A program made the position numbers and the translations under genes. A stretch of DNA of 64,000 nt from Catellatospora sp. TT07R-123 (GTDB lineage Bacteria; Actinomycetota; Actinomycetes; Mycobacteriales; Micromonosporaceae). The notes beneath the pieces were generated by a model. That model did not search any database. It was not told the origin of the DNA and saw only the letters and a list, made by a program, of their open reading frames with translations. The DNA is taken from positions 3,224,001 through 3,288,000 of the forward strand of contig NZ_BNEM01000002.1 of NCBI RefSeq assembly GCF_018327705.1, given 5' to 3'. Below, piece after piece: positions 24,423 to 34,951 of this stretch; the first letter of the stretch is position 1; every line of letters starts with the position of its first letter.

Positions 24423-25592
24423 ATGCGCAAACGCCTCCTGTCCCTGGCCGCCGCACTCGTCGCGATGGCCGCGACGATGCTGGTCGGCCCGGCGACCCCG
24501 GCAGCGGCCGCGCCGCTGACCAAGGTGCTGGTCTTCTCGAAGACCGCCGGTTTCCGGCACTCGTCCATCCCCAACGGCATCGCCGCCATCCAGGCCCTCG
24601 GCTCGGCCAACGGGTTCACGGTCACCGCGACCGAGGACGCCGCCCAGTTCACCGCCGCGAACCTGGCCCAGTACCAGGTCGTGGTGTGGCTGATGACCAC
24701 CGGCGACGTGCTGGACGCGACGCAGCAGACCGCGTTCCAGAACTACATCGCGGCCGGCGGCGGCTACGTCGGCGTGCACGCCGCCGCCGACACCGAGTAC
24801 GACTGGCCCTGGTACGGCGGCCTGGTCGGCGCCTGGTTCTCGTCGCACCCGGCGATCCAGACCGCTCAGGTGCGCGTCGAGACGCCGGTCAACGTGTCGA
24901 CGGCGCACCTGCCGTCGGTGTGGACCCGCTCCGACGAGTGGTACAACTACCGCACCAACCCCCGGTCGGCCGTCCGGGTGCTGATGAACCTCAACGAGGC
25001 GTCGTACACCGGCGGCACCATGGGCGACCACCCGATCACCTGGTGCCAGAACTACAGCGGCGGCCGCGCCTGGTACACCGGCCTCGGCCACACCGAGGCC
25101 AGCTACACCGACCCCAACTTCACCAAGATGCTGCTCGGCGGCCTCCAGATCGCCGCGGGCGCCGTCGCCGCCGACTGCTCGCCCGTCTCGCAGCCGGTCT
25201 CCGGCACCACCATCAAGGCCCGCGCCAACAGCAAGTTCGTGACCGTGCCCGGCGGCGGCACCGGCAACCTGATCGCCAGCGCCGCCACCGCGGGCACGCT
25301 CGCCGAGCGGTTCGACCTCGTCGACCTGGGCAGCGGCAACGTCGCCCTCAAGTCCAAGGTCAACGGCATGTACGTCTGCGCCGAGAACGGCGGGGCCAAC
25401 CCGCTGATCGCCAACCGCGCCGCCGTCGGCGCCTGGGAGACGTTCGCCCTGGTCCGCAACAGCGACGGCACGATCAGCCTGCGCGCCCAGGCCAACGGCA
25501 AGTACGTGGTGGCGGAGAACGCGGGAGCGGCCGCGCTCATCGCCAACCGTGCCGCGATCGGCGCCTGGGAGAAGTTCGACCAGGGCAGCTGA
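24423..25592 (+). CDS. Secreted ThuA-domain protein with fascin-like tail
   Basis: 389-residue secreted protein. Signal peptide about 1-30. ThuA-like domain about 31-255, almost identical in its first 120 residues to the ThuA domain of the 703-residue protein at 7245-9356 (TKVLVFSKTAGFRHSSIP, GGGYVGVHAAADTEYDWPWY). Fascin-like trefoil about 258-389 (ARANSKFVTV, SKVNGMYVCAENGG, AQANGKYVVAENAG). ThuA is part of trehalose 3-oxidation systems in rhizobia. The secreted versions are thought to act on keto-sugars, but no activity is proven. ATG 24423 has AAGGAG 9 bases upstream. It is followed by a strong terminator and preceded by the third CCTATAGG box. Confidence 0.85.
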   Translation: MRKRLLSLAAALVAMAATMLVGPATPAAAAPLTKVLVFSKTAGFRHSSIPNGIAAIQALGSANGFTVTATEDAAQFTAANLAQYQVVVWLMTTGDVLDATQQTAFQNYIAAGGGYVGVHAAADTEYDWPWYGGLVGAWFSSHPAIQTAQVRVETPVNVSTAHLPSVWTRSDEWYNYRTNPRSAVRVLMNLNEASYTGGTMGDHPITWCQNYSGGRAWYTGLGHTEASYTDPNFTKMLLGGLQIAAGAVAADCSPVSQPVSGTTIKARANSKFVTVPGGGTGNLIASAATAGTLAERFDLVDLGSGNVALKSKVNGMYVCAENGGANPLIANRAAVGAWETFALVRNSDGTISLRAQANGKYVVAENAGAAALIANRAAIGAWEKFDQGS

Positions 25593-25605
25593 GCGCGGGC
25601 AGTCC

Positions 25606-25649
25606 ACCGCCCGGGGCCGGCGTACCAGCATCCGCCGGCCCCGGGCGGT
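25606..25649 (+). terminator. Terminator of the ThuA-fascin gene
   Basis: Perfect 17-bp arms (ACCGCCCGGGGCCGGCG at 25606-25622 and its complement at 25633-25649) with a 10-base loop, 13 bases past the stop codon. Very stable GC hairpin. Confidence 0.85.
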
Positions 25650-25732
25650 GCCGCGCGCCAGCCCGCCGCGGCGGGCAACCCTCGGATCGGGCCGACTGGT
25701 ATTACCGGCGACCTAATCCATTGGGAGGACCG

Positions 25733-26227
25733 GTGACGCGCAGCGACACCTTCGCGGAGTTCGTGGCGACCCGCTCGCCGCGGCTGCTCCGCACCGCCTA
25801 CCTGCTCACCCACGACTGGGGACTCGCCGAGGACCTGCTGCAGACCAGCCTGGCCAAGGCGTGGAGCGCGTGGCGCCGGATCGACGCCGATCCGGAACCG
25901 TACGTGCGGCGCATCGTGATCAACACCTATTCCACCTGGTGGCGGCGCCGCTGGCGGGCCGAGCACCCGACCGAGCACCCGGCCGAGTCCGTGCTCGCCG
26001 ACCACGGCGACGAGGTGGCCGCCCGGGACGAGATCTGGCGGGCGCTCGGCCGCCTGCCCCGGCGCCAGCGCGCGGTGCTGGTGCTGCGGTATTTCGACGA
26101 CCTCAGCGAGGCGCAGATCGCCGAGCTCATGGGCGTGTCCGTGGGCACCGTCAAGAGCCAGCACGCCAAAGCCCTGTCCAAGCTGCGGCTGGACGACTCG
26201 CTGACGCTGGAGGGAGCGGCGCGATGA
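25733..26227 (+). CDS. SigE-family RNA polymerase sigma factor
   Basis: 164-residue ECF-type sigma factor. Region 2 (about 5-75) reads FAEFVATRSPRLLRTAYLLT ... AEDLLQTSLAKAWSAW, and region 4 (about 105-155) reads LPRRQRAVLVLRYFDDLSEA with the helix-turn-helix IAELMGVSVGTVKSQHAKAL. GTG 25733 was chosen because GGGAGG lies 6 bases before it and the SigE-type N-terminus starts there. Its stop overlaps the ATG of a membrane protein (ATGA), which is probably its regulator. Targets are unknown. The closest relative in the window is the N-terminal part of the protein at 46954-48372. Confidence 0.9.
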   Translation: MTRSDTFAEFVATRSPRLLRTAYLLTHDWGLAEDLLQTSLAKAWSAWRRIDADPEPYVRRIVINTYSTWWRRRWRAEHPTEHPAESVLADHGDEVAARDEIWRALGRLPRRQRAVLVLRYFDDLSEAQIAELMGVSVGTVKSQHAKALSKLRLDDSLTLEGAAR

Positions 26228-27267
26228 TCGACCTCAAGGAACTGCTCGACCAGCGGTCCACCCCGCCCGCCGACCTGGTCCAGCACCTGCGACTGGGCAC
26301 CGTACGCCAGCGGATCGACGTCCGGCGCCGCCAGCGGGTCGGCGGACTCGTCGCCGCGGTGCTCGTCCTGGGCGCGATCGGGTACGGCCTCACTCCCGCG
26401 CCAGGCGACGGCGGCCCGGCACAGCAGACCGGCTCGACCGCCGGTTTCCCGCAGCACCTGCACGGCGCCCGCGTCATCGCGGCGGTCCGCTCCCGGCCCT
26501 GGCAGAACAGCGTCACGCTCGACTTCGTCTCGCCCGGTCTGGGCACGTACCTGGTCTTCACCGACTGCACCGGGGCGCCCGGCGTCGACCTCGAAGGGGA
26601 GCTGGTCGTCGGCGGCGAGGTCCGCCAGACCGGCCGCTGCGGCGACGGCCTGACCATGACGTGGCAGATCGCGGAGGACCGGAAGGGACGGGACCTGAGC
26701 ATCAGACTCCGCGTGGTCGCCACCGAGCGCGGCACGGGCAGGTCCGCCGCGTTCCCCGACGGGGCGACCGTCGCCGTGGCGGTGGGGGTGCCGGTGCTGC
26801 GCTCGGCGTACCCGCTGCCCGAACGGCCCGCCGTCCTGGCCGAACCCGCCGGTCCCCAGCAGCTGCTGGCTGCCTGGGAGCCCCAGTCGCTGCCACCGCC
26901 CAGCCCGGGGACGTTCACCAAGACCCTGGACACCCGGCTGTGGCTTCGCAGCGACCCGGACGACCCGCTGCTGCCGCGGACCGTGACGGTGCGCTCGGGC
27001 GACCGCTATTCCTTCATCAGCCAGTCGCTGACCCCCGGGTCGCTGCGGCTGCGGGTCGACGGGGTCGACGTGCGGACCGAGGACTGGTGGGACTACGACG
27101 CCGACCTGCACGTGTACACGGTCGACCTGACCCTGGCGCCCTACCACTCGGGCAAGGGCAGGGACATCACGCTCACGGTGACCCCCGACCAGGTGACCGG
27201 CGCCTGGCAACTGCTGGTCCAGGCGGACACCCCGCTGCCGCCCGCACCCCCGCCGCCCCGCCCCTGA
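26224..27267 (+). CDS. Membrane protein, probable regulator of the adjacent sigma factor
   Basis: 347 residues. Cytoplasmic N-terminus (1-37, basic, RQRIDVRRRQRVGG), one transmembrane helix (about 40-56) and a 290-residue extracytoplasmic part ending in a Pro-rich tail. No zinc-binding anti-sigma motif (HxxxCxxC) is visible. The C-terminal domain contains LRLRVDGVDVRTEDWWDYD (WWDYD near 288-292) and GRDITLTVTPDQVTGAWQLLVQ, and clearly resembles the C-terminus of the fused sigma protein at 46954-48372. Co-translation with the sigma gene (ATGA) suggests a signal-sensing partner, perhaps an anti-sigma factor. That is inference from context. Confidence 0.72.
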   Translation: MIDLKELLDQRSTPPADLVQHLRLGTVRQRIDVRRRQRVGGLVAAVLVLGAIGYGLTPAPGDGGPAQQTGSTAGFPQHLHGARVIAAVRSRPWQNSVTLDFVSPGLGTYLVFTDCTGAPGVDLEGELVVGGEVRQTGRCGDGLTMTWQIAEDRKGRDLSIRLRVVATERGTGRSAAFPDGATVAVAVGVPVLRSAYPLPERPAVLAEPAGPQQLLAAWEPQSLPPPSPGTFTKTLDTRLWLRSDPDDPLLPRTVTVRSGDRYSFISQSLTPGSLRLRVDGVDVRTEDWWDYDADLHVYTVDLTLAPYHSGKGRDITLTVTPDQVTGAWQLLVQADTPLPPAPPPPRP

Positions 27268-27277
27268 CCGCCTGCTT

Positions 27278-27346
27278 CCATGATCGATGTCTGCGGTCCG
27301 AAGGTTCGCTCATGGTCTATCTTCTGACCGCAGACACCGATCATGG
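27278..27346. repeat. Palindromic element, family C
   Basis: 21-bp arms (27278-27298 starting CCATGATCGATGTCTGCGG, and 27326-27346) that match except for one position allowing G-U pairing, around a 27-base loop holding CTATCTTCTG. It begins 11 bases after the membrane-protein stop. It could act as a terminator, but it resembles families A and B in size and in carrying ATCTT next to an arm. Confidence 0.75.
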
Positions 27347-27459
27347 CGGCGGAGCACGCCCGGCCCCGCAACCTGGAGGTTGCGTCGGAGGGGCGACAGT
27401 TTCGCGGTACTGGTCACTGCGGCGGGGCTTCGAGGCTGGCTTTGTCACCGGTGCCCGCT

Positions 27460-29223
<1,764 letters not shown>

Positions 29224-29234
29224 GAGGGCCGCCT

Positions 29235-30395
29235 GTGAAGATCCTGCACACCTCCGACTGGCATGTCGGCAAGGTGCTCAAGGGGCGCTCGCGCGTGTCC
29301 GAGCAGATCACCGCGCTGTACGCGGTGGTCCAGGTCGCCCAGGCCGAACGCCCCGACCTGATCATCGTCGCCGGCGACCTGTTCGACGTGGCCGCGCCGT
29401 CGCCGGAGGCGACGAAGGTGGTGACCCGGGCGCTGAGCGCGCTGCGCGCCACCGGCGCCGAGGTGCTCGCCATCGCGGGCAACCACGACAACGGCGCCGC
29501 CCTGGACGCGCTGCGCTCCTGGGCCGACGCGGCCGGGATCATCCTGCGCGGCCGGATCAGCGAGCACCCCGCCGACCACGTCGTCTCCGGCACCACGCCC
29601 GGCGGCGAGAAGTGGCGCTGCGTGGCCCTGCCCTTCCTGTCCCAGCGGTACGCGATCCGCGCGCTGGAGATGTTCTCGCTGACCGAGGCCGAGGCGCAGG
29701 CGACGTACGCCGATCACCTGGCGCGGCTGCTGGGGCGGCTGGCGACCGAGGCGTTCACCGAGCCGGACACGGTCAACCTGGTCACCGCCCACCTGACCGT
29801 CACCGGCGGCACCATGGGCGGCGGCGAGCGCGACGCCCACTGCATCCTCGGCTACTCGGTGCCCGCGACGGTGTTCCCGGCCAACGCGCACTACGTGGCG
29901 CTGGGCCACCTGCACCGGGCGCAGCTGCTGCCCGGCCCGTGCCCGGTCCGCTACAGCGGCTCGCCGATCGCCGTCGACTTCGGCGAGGAGGAGAACCGGC
30001 CGAGCGTGACGATCGTCGAGGTCACCGCGCAGACGGCCGCCAAGGCGCGGGTGGTGCCGCTGGCCGACGCGGTCCCGCTGCGTACGCTGCGCGGCACGCT
30101 CGCCGACCTCGCGGTCATGGCCGAGCAGCTCGACGACGAACCCTGGCTGCGGGTGTACGTGGCCGAGCCGCCCCGCGCCGGCCTGCGCGAGCAGGTGCAG
30201 GAGCTGTTCCCCCGCGCGCTGGAGATCCGGGTCGACCCGTCGATGCTGCCCGACGCGGCGGCCCGCAACGCCCGTCCCCGGCACACCGGCCGCAGCGCCC
30301 CGGAGCTGTTCGGCGACTACCTGAAGCACCGCGGCCACGCCGACGAGGCGACCCGCTCGCTGTTCGAGCGGCTGTACACGGAGGTGAGCGGCTAG
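29235..30395 (+). CDS. sbcD: Exonuclease SbcCD subunit D (Mre11-like)
   Basis: 386-residue nuclease of the calcineurin-like phosphoesterase superfamily. All five motifs are present: TSDWHVGK (7-14), AGDLFD (about 49-54), GNHDN (about 82-86), TAHL (about 180) and LGHLHRAQ (about 226). With SbcC it processes double-strand ends and hairpins. GTG 29235 starts 11 bases after the HerA-like stop, and the stop codon overlaps the SbcC start by one base (TAGTG), so the three are one operon. Length is normal for the family. Confidence 0.93.
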   Translation: MKILHTSDWHVGKVLKGRSRVSEQITALYAVVQVAQAERPDLIIVAGDLFDVAAPSPEATKVVTRALSALRATGAEVLAIAGNHDNGAALDALRSWADAAGIILRGRISEHPADHVVSGTTPGGEKWRCVALPFLSQRYAIRALEMFSLTEAEAQATYADHLARLLGRLATEAFTEPDTVNLVTAHLTVTGGTMGGGERDAHCILGYSVPATVFPANAHYVALGHLHRAQLLPGPCPVRYSGSPIAVDFGEEENRPSVTIVEVTAQTAAKARVVPLADAVPLRTLRGTLADLAVMAEQLDDEPWLRVYVAEPPRAGLREQVQELFPRALEIRVDPSMLPDAAARNARPRHTGRSAPELFGDYLKHRGHADEATRSLFERLYTEVSG

Positions 30396-32872
30396 TGCGC
30401 CCGCTGCGGCTGGACCTGCGCGGCTTCACGGTGTTCCGGGAGCCGACCACGGTCGACCTGACCGACTGCGACTTCTTCGCCCTGGTCGGCCCGACCGGTT
30501 CGGGCAAGTCGACCCTGCTGGACGCGATCTGCTTCGCGCTCTACGGCACCGCCCCGCGCTGGGGCGGCGGCAAGAGCGTCGCGCACGCGCTGGCCCCGTC
30601 GGCGTCCGAGGCGGCGGTCCGGCTGATCTTCGAGGCGGCCGGCACCCGGTACGCGGCCACCCGCGTGGTCCGCCGGGACGGCAAGGGCCGGGTCGCCACC
30701 CGCGCGGCCGGGCTCCAGGCCCTGTCGCCGGGCTTCGACGCGTCCAGCCTGGACGGCGACGACCTGCTCGACGAGCTGGGCGAGGCGCTGGCCGGGACCC
30801 CGGCCGAGCTGGACCACGCCGTGGCCGACGTGGTGGGCCTGCCCTACGACCAGTTCATCAAGTGCGTGGTGCTGCCGCAGGGCGAGTTCGCCGCGTTCCT
30901 GCACGCCCGCCCGGCCGAGCGCCAGGAGATCCTGGTCCGCCTGCTGGGCCTGGACGTGTACGACAAGGTCCGCGAGCGCGCAGCCGCCCTGGTCACCGAG
31001 GCCACCGGCAAGCTGGCCGCGACCGAGCCGGTGCTGGCCGAGCTGACCGCCGCCTCCTCCGACGAGGCCCTGGCCGCCGCCGAGCAGCGGGTGGACGCCG
31101 CCCGCAAGCTGTCCGCCGACGTCGAGGCGGCCCTGCCCACGCTGGCCCAGGCCCAGCGCGACGTCGACCTGGTCGCCGAGGCCACGACGCTGGCCGAGCG
31201 CCGGTTGACGGTGCTCACCGCCGTGGTCGCCCCCGCCGAGGCGGCGACGCTGGCCGGGGCGGCGAAGCAGGCGTCCACCGCCGCCGCGGACGCGGCCGTG
31301 GTCGCGGGCACCGCCGAGGAGGCCGAGGACAAGCTGCGTACGCAGCTCGACGACGCACCCGACCCGACCGTCCTGCGGGGCCTGCTGGAGGCGCACGTCC
31401 AGTCGGGGCAGCTGGCGGCCAAGCTCGCCGAGCTGGACGCGGTCGCGTTGCAGGCCCGCGAGGTGCACGAGTCGGCGCTGGCCGCCCAGCGGACCGCGAC
31501 CGAACGCGAGCAGTCCGCGCAGCACGGCCTCGACCGCGCCCAGCAGGCGATGCTGGTGGCGCAGACCTCCGACCGGGCCGCCTGGCTGCGCCGCGACCTG
31601 GTCGCCGGGCACGACTGCCCGGTGTGCACGCAGCCGGTGGCCAAGGTCCCGGCCATGCCCGACCAGCCCGCGATGAACGCGGCGAAGAAGGTCGTCGCCG
31701 AGGCCGAGCAGGCCCTGGCCAACGCCCGCACCGGCCGGGCCGAGCTCGACCGCCGGGTGCTGGAGGCGGCCAAGCGCCTGGACCAGGCCACGGTCCGCCG
31801 CGAGGAACTGGCCCGGCGCGCGGGCGAGGTCGCCCGGATGCTGGAGGGCGCGGCGCCGGTCCCGACGCTGCGCGCCGACCTGGCCTCGGTCGAGGGGCTG
31901 CGCGCCGAGTTCACCGAGGCGCGCGGGCGGCTGCGCGAGGCCCGCGAGGTCCAGCGGGCGGCGGCGGCCCGGTCGCAGCAGGCGACCGAGCGGCTGGCCG
32001 CGGCCTGGCGGCACTTCGACGGCGTACGCGACACGGTCGCCGCGCTGACCCCGCCCCCGGCCGACCGCGACGACCTGGCCGCGGCCTGGTCCGCCCTGGC
32101 GGGCTGGGCCCGCGAGCAGGCGGCCGCCGCGCAGGCCGAGCGCGACGGCGAGCGGGTCCGGCTGGACGCCGCCCGGCAGCGGGCCGCCGCGGCGCTGGCC
32201 GCGCTCGACGAGCTGTTCACCGCGGCCGGGCTCCCCGTACCCCGCCCCGGTGCGCACCAGCGCGACGCCGCCGTGGCGGTCGAGCGGGCCGTCAGCGGCC
32301 ACGACGTGCTGCTGGAACGGCGCGCCCAGGCCGAGGCGCTGCGCGCGCAGCGGGCCGCGGTCGAGGCCGACCGGCAGGTGGCCACGGCGCTGGCCCAGCA
32401 CCTGCGGGCCAACAACTTCGAGGCGTGGCTGCTCCAGGAGGCGCTGGACGCGCTGGTCGACGGCGCGTCGGCGATCCTGCGCGAGCTGTCCGCCGGGCAG
32501 TACGACCTGATCCACGACGACCGCGAGTTCTTCGTGGTGGACCACCACGACGCGGGACTGCGGCGTACGGTGCGGACGCTGTCGGGCGGGGAGACGTTCC
32601 AGGCGTCGCTGGCGCTGGCACTGGCGCTGGCCGACCAGCTCGGCGGCCTGTCGCCGACGGCGAGCCTGGAGTCCATCATGCTCGACGAGGGCTTCGGCAC
32701 CCTCGACGCGTCCACCCTGGACACCGTGGCCGCGACTCTGGAGAACCTGGCCGCCGGCGGCGACCGGATGGTAGGGGTGGTGACGCACGTGCAGGCCCTG
32801 GCAGAACGCATTCCGGTACGTTTCGAGATCACGAAGGATGCGCGAACAGCCCGTGTGGAAAGGCTGGGTTAG
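30395..32872 (+). CDS. sbcC: Exonuclease SbcCD subunit C (Rad50-like SMC ATPase)
   Basis: 825-residue ATPase. Walker A GPTGSGKSTLLDAI near residues 33-46. A long Ala/Glu/Arg-rich coiled-coil follows, interrupted by the zinc hook CPVC (in HDCPVCTQPV, about residue 408). The second half of the coil leads to ABC signature LSGGETFQASLALALALAD near 729-747 and Walker B SIMLDEGFGTLD near 765-776. With SbcD it binds, tethers and opens DNA ends. It is somewhat shorter than the roughly 1000 residues of E. coli SbcC. GTG 30395 overlaps the SbcD stop. Confidence 0.93.
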   Translation: MRPLRLDLRGFTVFREPTTVDLTDCDFFALVGPTGSGKSTLLDAICFALYGTAPRWGGGKSVAHALAPSASEAAVRLIFEAAGTRYAATRVVRRDGKGRVATRAAGLQALSPGFDASSLDGDDLLDELGEALAGTPAELDHAVADVVGLPYDQFIKCVVLPQGEFAAFLHARPAERQEILVRLLGLDVYDKVRERAAALVTEATGKLAATEPVLAELTAASSDEALAAAEQRVDAARKLSADVEAALPTLAQAQRDVDLVAEATTLAERRLTVLTAVVAPAEAATLAGAAKQASTAAADAAVVAGTAEEAEDKLRTQLDDAPDPTVLRGLLEAHVQSGQLAAKLAELDAVALQAREVHESALAAQRTATEREQSAQHGLDRAQQAMLVAQTSDRAAWLRRDLVAGHDCPVCTQPVAKVPAMPDQPAMNAAKKVVAEAEQALANARTGRAELDRRVLEAAKRLDQATVRREELARRAGEVARMLEGAAPVPTLRADLASVEGLRAEFTEARGRLREAREVQRAAAARSQQATERLAAAWRHFDGVRDTVAALTPPPADRDDLAAAWSALAGWAREQAAAAQAERDGERVRLDAARQRAAAALAALDELFTAAGLPVPRPGAHQRDAAVAVERAVSGHDVLLERRAQAEALRAQRAAVEADRQVATALAQHLRANNFEAWLLQEALDALVDGASAILRELSAGQYDLIHDDREFFVVDHHDAGLRRTVRTLSGGETFQASLALALALADQLGGLSPTASLESIMLDEGFGTLDASTLDTVAATLENLAAGGDRMVGVVTHVQALAERIPVRFEITKDARTARVERLG

Positions 32873-32896
32873 CCGGATTCTGGTACACAGACTGTC

Positions 32897-33850
32897 ATGA
32901 AGTTCCATGTGGACGCCTGGGATCCGGGGTTCGGCACCAGCCTCGACGCCGCCGAACGCGGCCCGGCCGAGACCAGCTCCGCCAAGCTCGACGCCGAGAT
33001 CGAGCTCCCGGCGGGGGCGTGGCGTCCCCTGGACACCCCGCCCGGCGTGGCCGCCCCCGAGACCGTGCTGCTCGTCGACGGCGTGCGCCGCACCGACGCC
33101 CGGCTGTGGATCGAGGACGCCGACGGCGTGACCCGCCCCGGCCTGGCCTGCTCGTACGCGGCGGGCGTGGTGCGCTGCGAGCGCGCCGGGGCCAGCGTCA
33201 CCGGCGTGAAGGTCGAGCGGACCCTGTTCACCGCCGCCGAGCGGGCCTCTGATGTGGACTGCGGCCAGGCCGCGCGCTACCGGGCCGAGTCCATCATCGG
33301 CGCGGACGAGGGCGACCTGTCCAACGGTGTGCAGCGGGCGCTGACCGAGCTGGAGATCGCGGTGTCGCGCCAGCTGCGCACCGACGGCGACCTGCTCATC
33401 GTCGACGGGCCGCTGCGCAGCCGCGACGCGCTGCCGCGCACGCTGGGCTACATCAAGACCCAGCAGAAGCAGTACCTGCCGGACCGGCTGATCAGCGTGG
33501 TCGCGGCCCTGCGCCCGGCGCAGCGCACCCCCGTCTTCCGGATCACGGGCGTCTACGAGCGCCTGACCTGGTATCTGCGCCTGCCGCACGCGGGCGGCTC
33601 GCCGTGGGCGGGCATCGTGCGGGTGGAGTGCTCGGCGGAGGTGCCCGACTACGAGGCCGTGGAGCTGGCCGACCTGTCGACGGCCACGATCCCGCGGTAC
33701 GCGTCGCTGCCGTACAAGGATCCGCGGGCGCCGCAGAACCTCGTACCCATCGCGGGTCTGGAGCGCAAGCTGCGCCACCTGCTCGGCGACGGCAAGCTCC
33801 TGCACCGCCACCTGGTCATCGCCGCCCAGCGCACCACCCCCGCCGCCTGA
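32897..33850 (+). CDS. NurA-like nuclease
   Basis: 317 residues. The pattern fits the NurA 5'-3' nuclease family: VLLVDGVRRTDARL with Asp61, a central acidic helix (LTELEIAVSRQL, Glu150-Glu153), LLIVDGPLRSRDALP with Asp170, GYIKTQQKQYLP, and the C-terminal PYKDPRAPQNLVPIAGLERKLR (Asp275). The latter Arg-Ala-Pro-Gln-Asn-Leu block is typical of NurA. It starts 24 bp after sbcC, completing a herA-sbcD-sbcC-nurA set. No Shine-Dalgarno is visible at ATG 32897. Assignment is by motif memory and would be firm if a profile search agreed. Confidence 0.75.
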   Translation: MKFHVDAWDPGFGTSLDAAERGPAETSSAKLDAEIELPAGAWRPLDTPPGVAAPETVLLVDGVRRTDARLWIEDADGVTRPGLACSYAAGVVRCERAGASVTGVKVERTLFTAAERASDVDCGQAARYRAESIIGADEGDLSNGVQRALTELEIAVSRQLRTDGDLLIVDGPLRSRDALPRTLGYIKTQQKQYLPDRLISVVAALRPAQRTPVFRITGVYERLTWYLRLPHAGGSPWAGIVRVECSAEVPDYEAVELADLSTATIPRYASLPYKDPRAPQNLVPIAGLERKLRHLLGDGKLLHRHLVIAAQRTTPAA

Positions 33851-33867
33851 CGCCGCGCCGCGGATTC

Positions 33868-33931
33868 GTGCAGTTTCTGGGAAAGTGCACGAATCCGGAC
33901 CAAGATTCCCGCACTTTCTCCGAAACTGCAC
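33868..33931. repeat. Palindromic element, family B, copy 1
   Basis: Arms of 21 bp (GTGCAGTTTCTGGGAAAGTGC at 33868-33888, partner 33911-33931, 19 of 21 matching) with loop ACGAATCC...AAGATTCCC, in which GAATC and GATTC can also pair. Other copies: 53725-53787 and 59375-59436. It lies between the nurA-like gene and the glycosylase gene and may also serve as terminator. Confidence 0.82.
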
Positions 33932-33971
33932 CACCCCGACGGGCGGGAGGGCGGCGGAAGGTGGCAGATTC

Positions 33972-34877
33972 GTGGGGGTGAGCAGGGAGTGGGAGCTGCC
34001 GGAGCGGTATGACATCGCCGGCACGCTCGCGCAGCTCAGCCTCGGCCGCCACGACCCGTGCAGCCGCTGGGTCGACGGCGTCTACTGGCTGGCCGCGCGC
34101 ACCCCGGACGGACCCGGCACGCTCGGCCTGCGCAAGGCGGACGGCAGGCTGGCCGCCACCGGGTACGGGCCGGGCGCCGCCTGGCTGCTCGACCGCGCCG
34201 ACGCCATCGCCGGGCTGCGCGACGACCTCACCGGCTTCCGCACCCTCGCTCAGGCGCACCCGCTGGTCGCCCGCCTGGCCCGCGACTTCGCCGGAGTGCG
34301 CCTGCCCGCCACCGGCCTCGCCTTCTCCCGCCTGCTGCGCGCCGTATGCGAGCAGAAGGTCACCGGCACCGAGGCCTACCGTGCGTACGCGGCGATCGTG
34401 CGCCACTTCAGCACCGCCGCACCGGGTCCGGTGGAGCGCCTCTACCTGCCGCCCGACCCGGAGGTGATCGCGGCGGCGCCGTACTGGGAGTTCCATCCGC
34501 TGGGGCTGGAGCAGAAGCGGGCCGACACGCTGCGGCGGGTCGCCGCGCAGGCCGCGCGCCTGGAGGCGTGCCCCGACAGCGCATCGCTGACCGCGCGGCT
34601 GCTCGCGATCCGGGGCATCGGGCCGTGGACGGCGGCCGAGGCGGCCGCGGTGGTGCACGGCGACCCCGACGCGGTCAGCGTCGGCGACTTCCACCTGCCC
34701 AACTTCGTCTGCTACGCCCTGGCCGGCGAACCCCGCGGCACCGACACCCGCATGCTGGAACTCCTGGCCCCCTTCACCGGCCACCGCGGCCGCGTCTGCC
34801 ACCTAATCGAACTATCCGGCATCACCGCCCCCAAATACGGCCCCCGCCACCCCCTCCGCACCTTCCGCACCTTCTGA
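33972..34877 (+). CDS. DNA-3-methyladenine glycosylase II-type (HhH-GPD)
   Basis: 301-residue base-excision glycosylase of the AlkA/HhH-GPD superfamily. The helix-hairpin-helix LLAIRGIGPWTAAEAAAV (about 212-229) is followed by DPDAVSVGDFHLPN, where the Asp of VGDF is the likely catalytic residue. The region FSRLLRAVCEQKVTGTEAYRAY (about 121-142) is the N-terminal part of the same fold. It removes alkylated bases. Start GTG 33972 has GGAAGG 10 bases upstream. GTG 33978 is an alternative. It sits next to the end-resection genes, consistent with a repair neighbourhood. Confidence 0.85.
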   Translation: MGVSREWELPERYDIAGTLAQLSLGRHDPCSRWVDGVYWLAARTPDGPGTLGLRKADGRLAATGYGPGAAWLLDRADAIAGLRDDLTGFRTLAQAHPLVARLARDFAGVRLPATGLAFSRLLRAVCEQKVTGTEAYRAYAAIVRHFSTAAPGPVERLYLPPDPEVIAAAPYWEFHPLGLEQKRADTLRRVAAQAARLEACPDSASLTARLLAIRGIGPWTAAEAAAVVHGDPDAVSVGDFHLPNFVCYALAGEPRGTDTRMLELLAPFTGHRGRVCHLIELSGITAPKYGPRHPLRTFRTF

Positions 34878-34894
34878 CCAGCCCCCCGACTAAC

Positions 34895-34928
34895 CGTCGG
34901 CGGTGATCAGGAAGCTGTGCCGCCGACG
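34895..34928. terminator. Hairpin between convergent genes
   Basis: CGTCGGCGG at 34895-34903 pairs with CCGCCGACG at 34920-34928 around a 16-base loop, between the convergent stops of the glycosylase (34877) and asparagine synthetase (34952) genes. Probably bidirectional. Confidence 0.6.
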
Positions 34929-34951
34929 CGCCGTCGAGCCGTGCCATAGGT

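Noticed and set aside
30392..34024. Open frame of over 1200 codons on the minus strand across sbcC and the nurA-like gene
   Set aside because: It crosses two real genes in antisense and contains only shadow sequence. sbcD, sbcC and the nurA-like gene are convincing on the plus strand.
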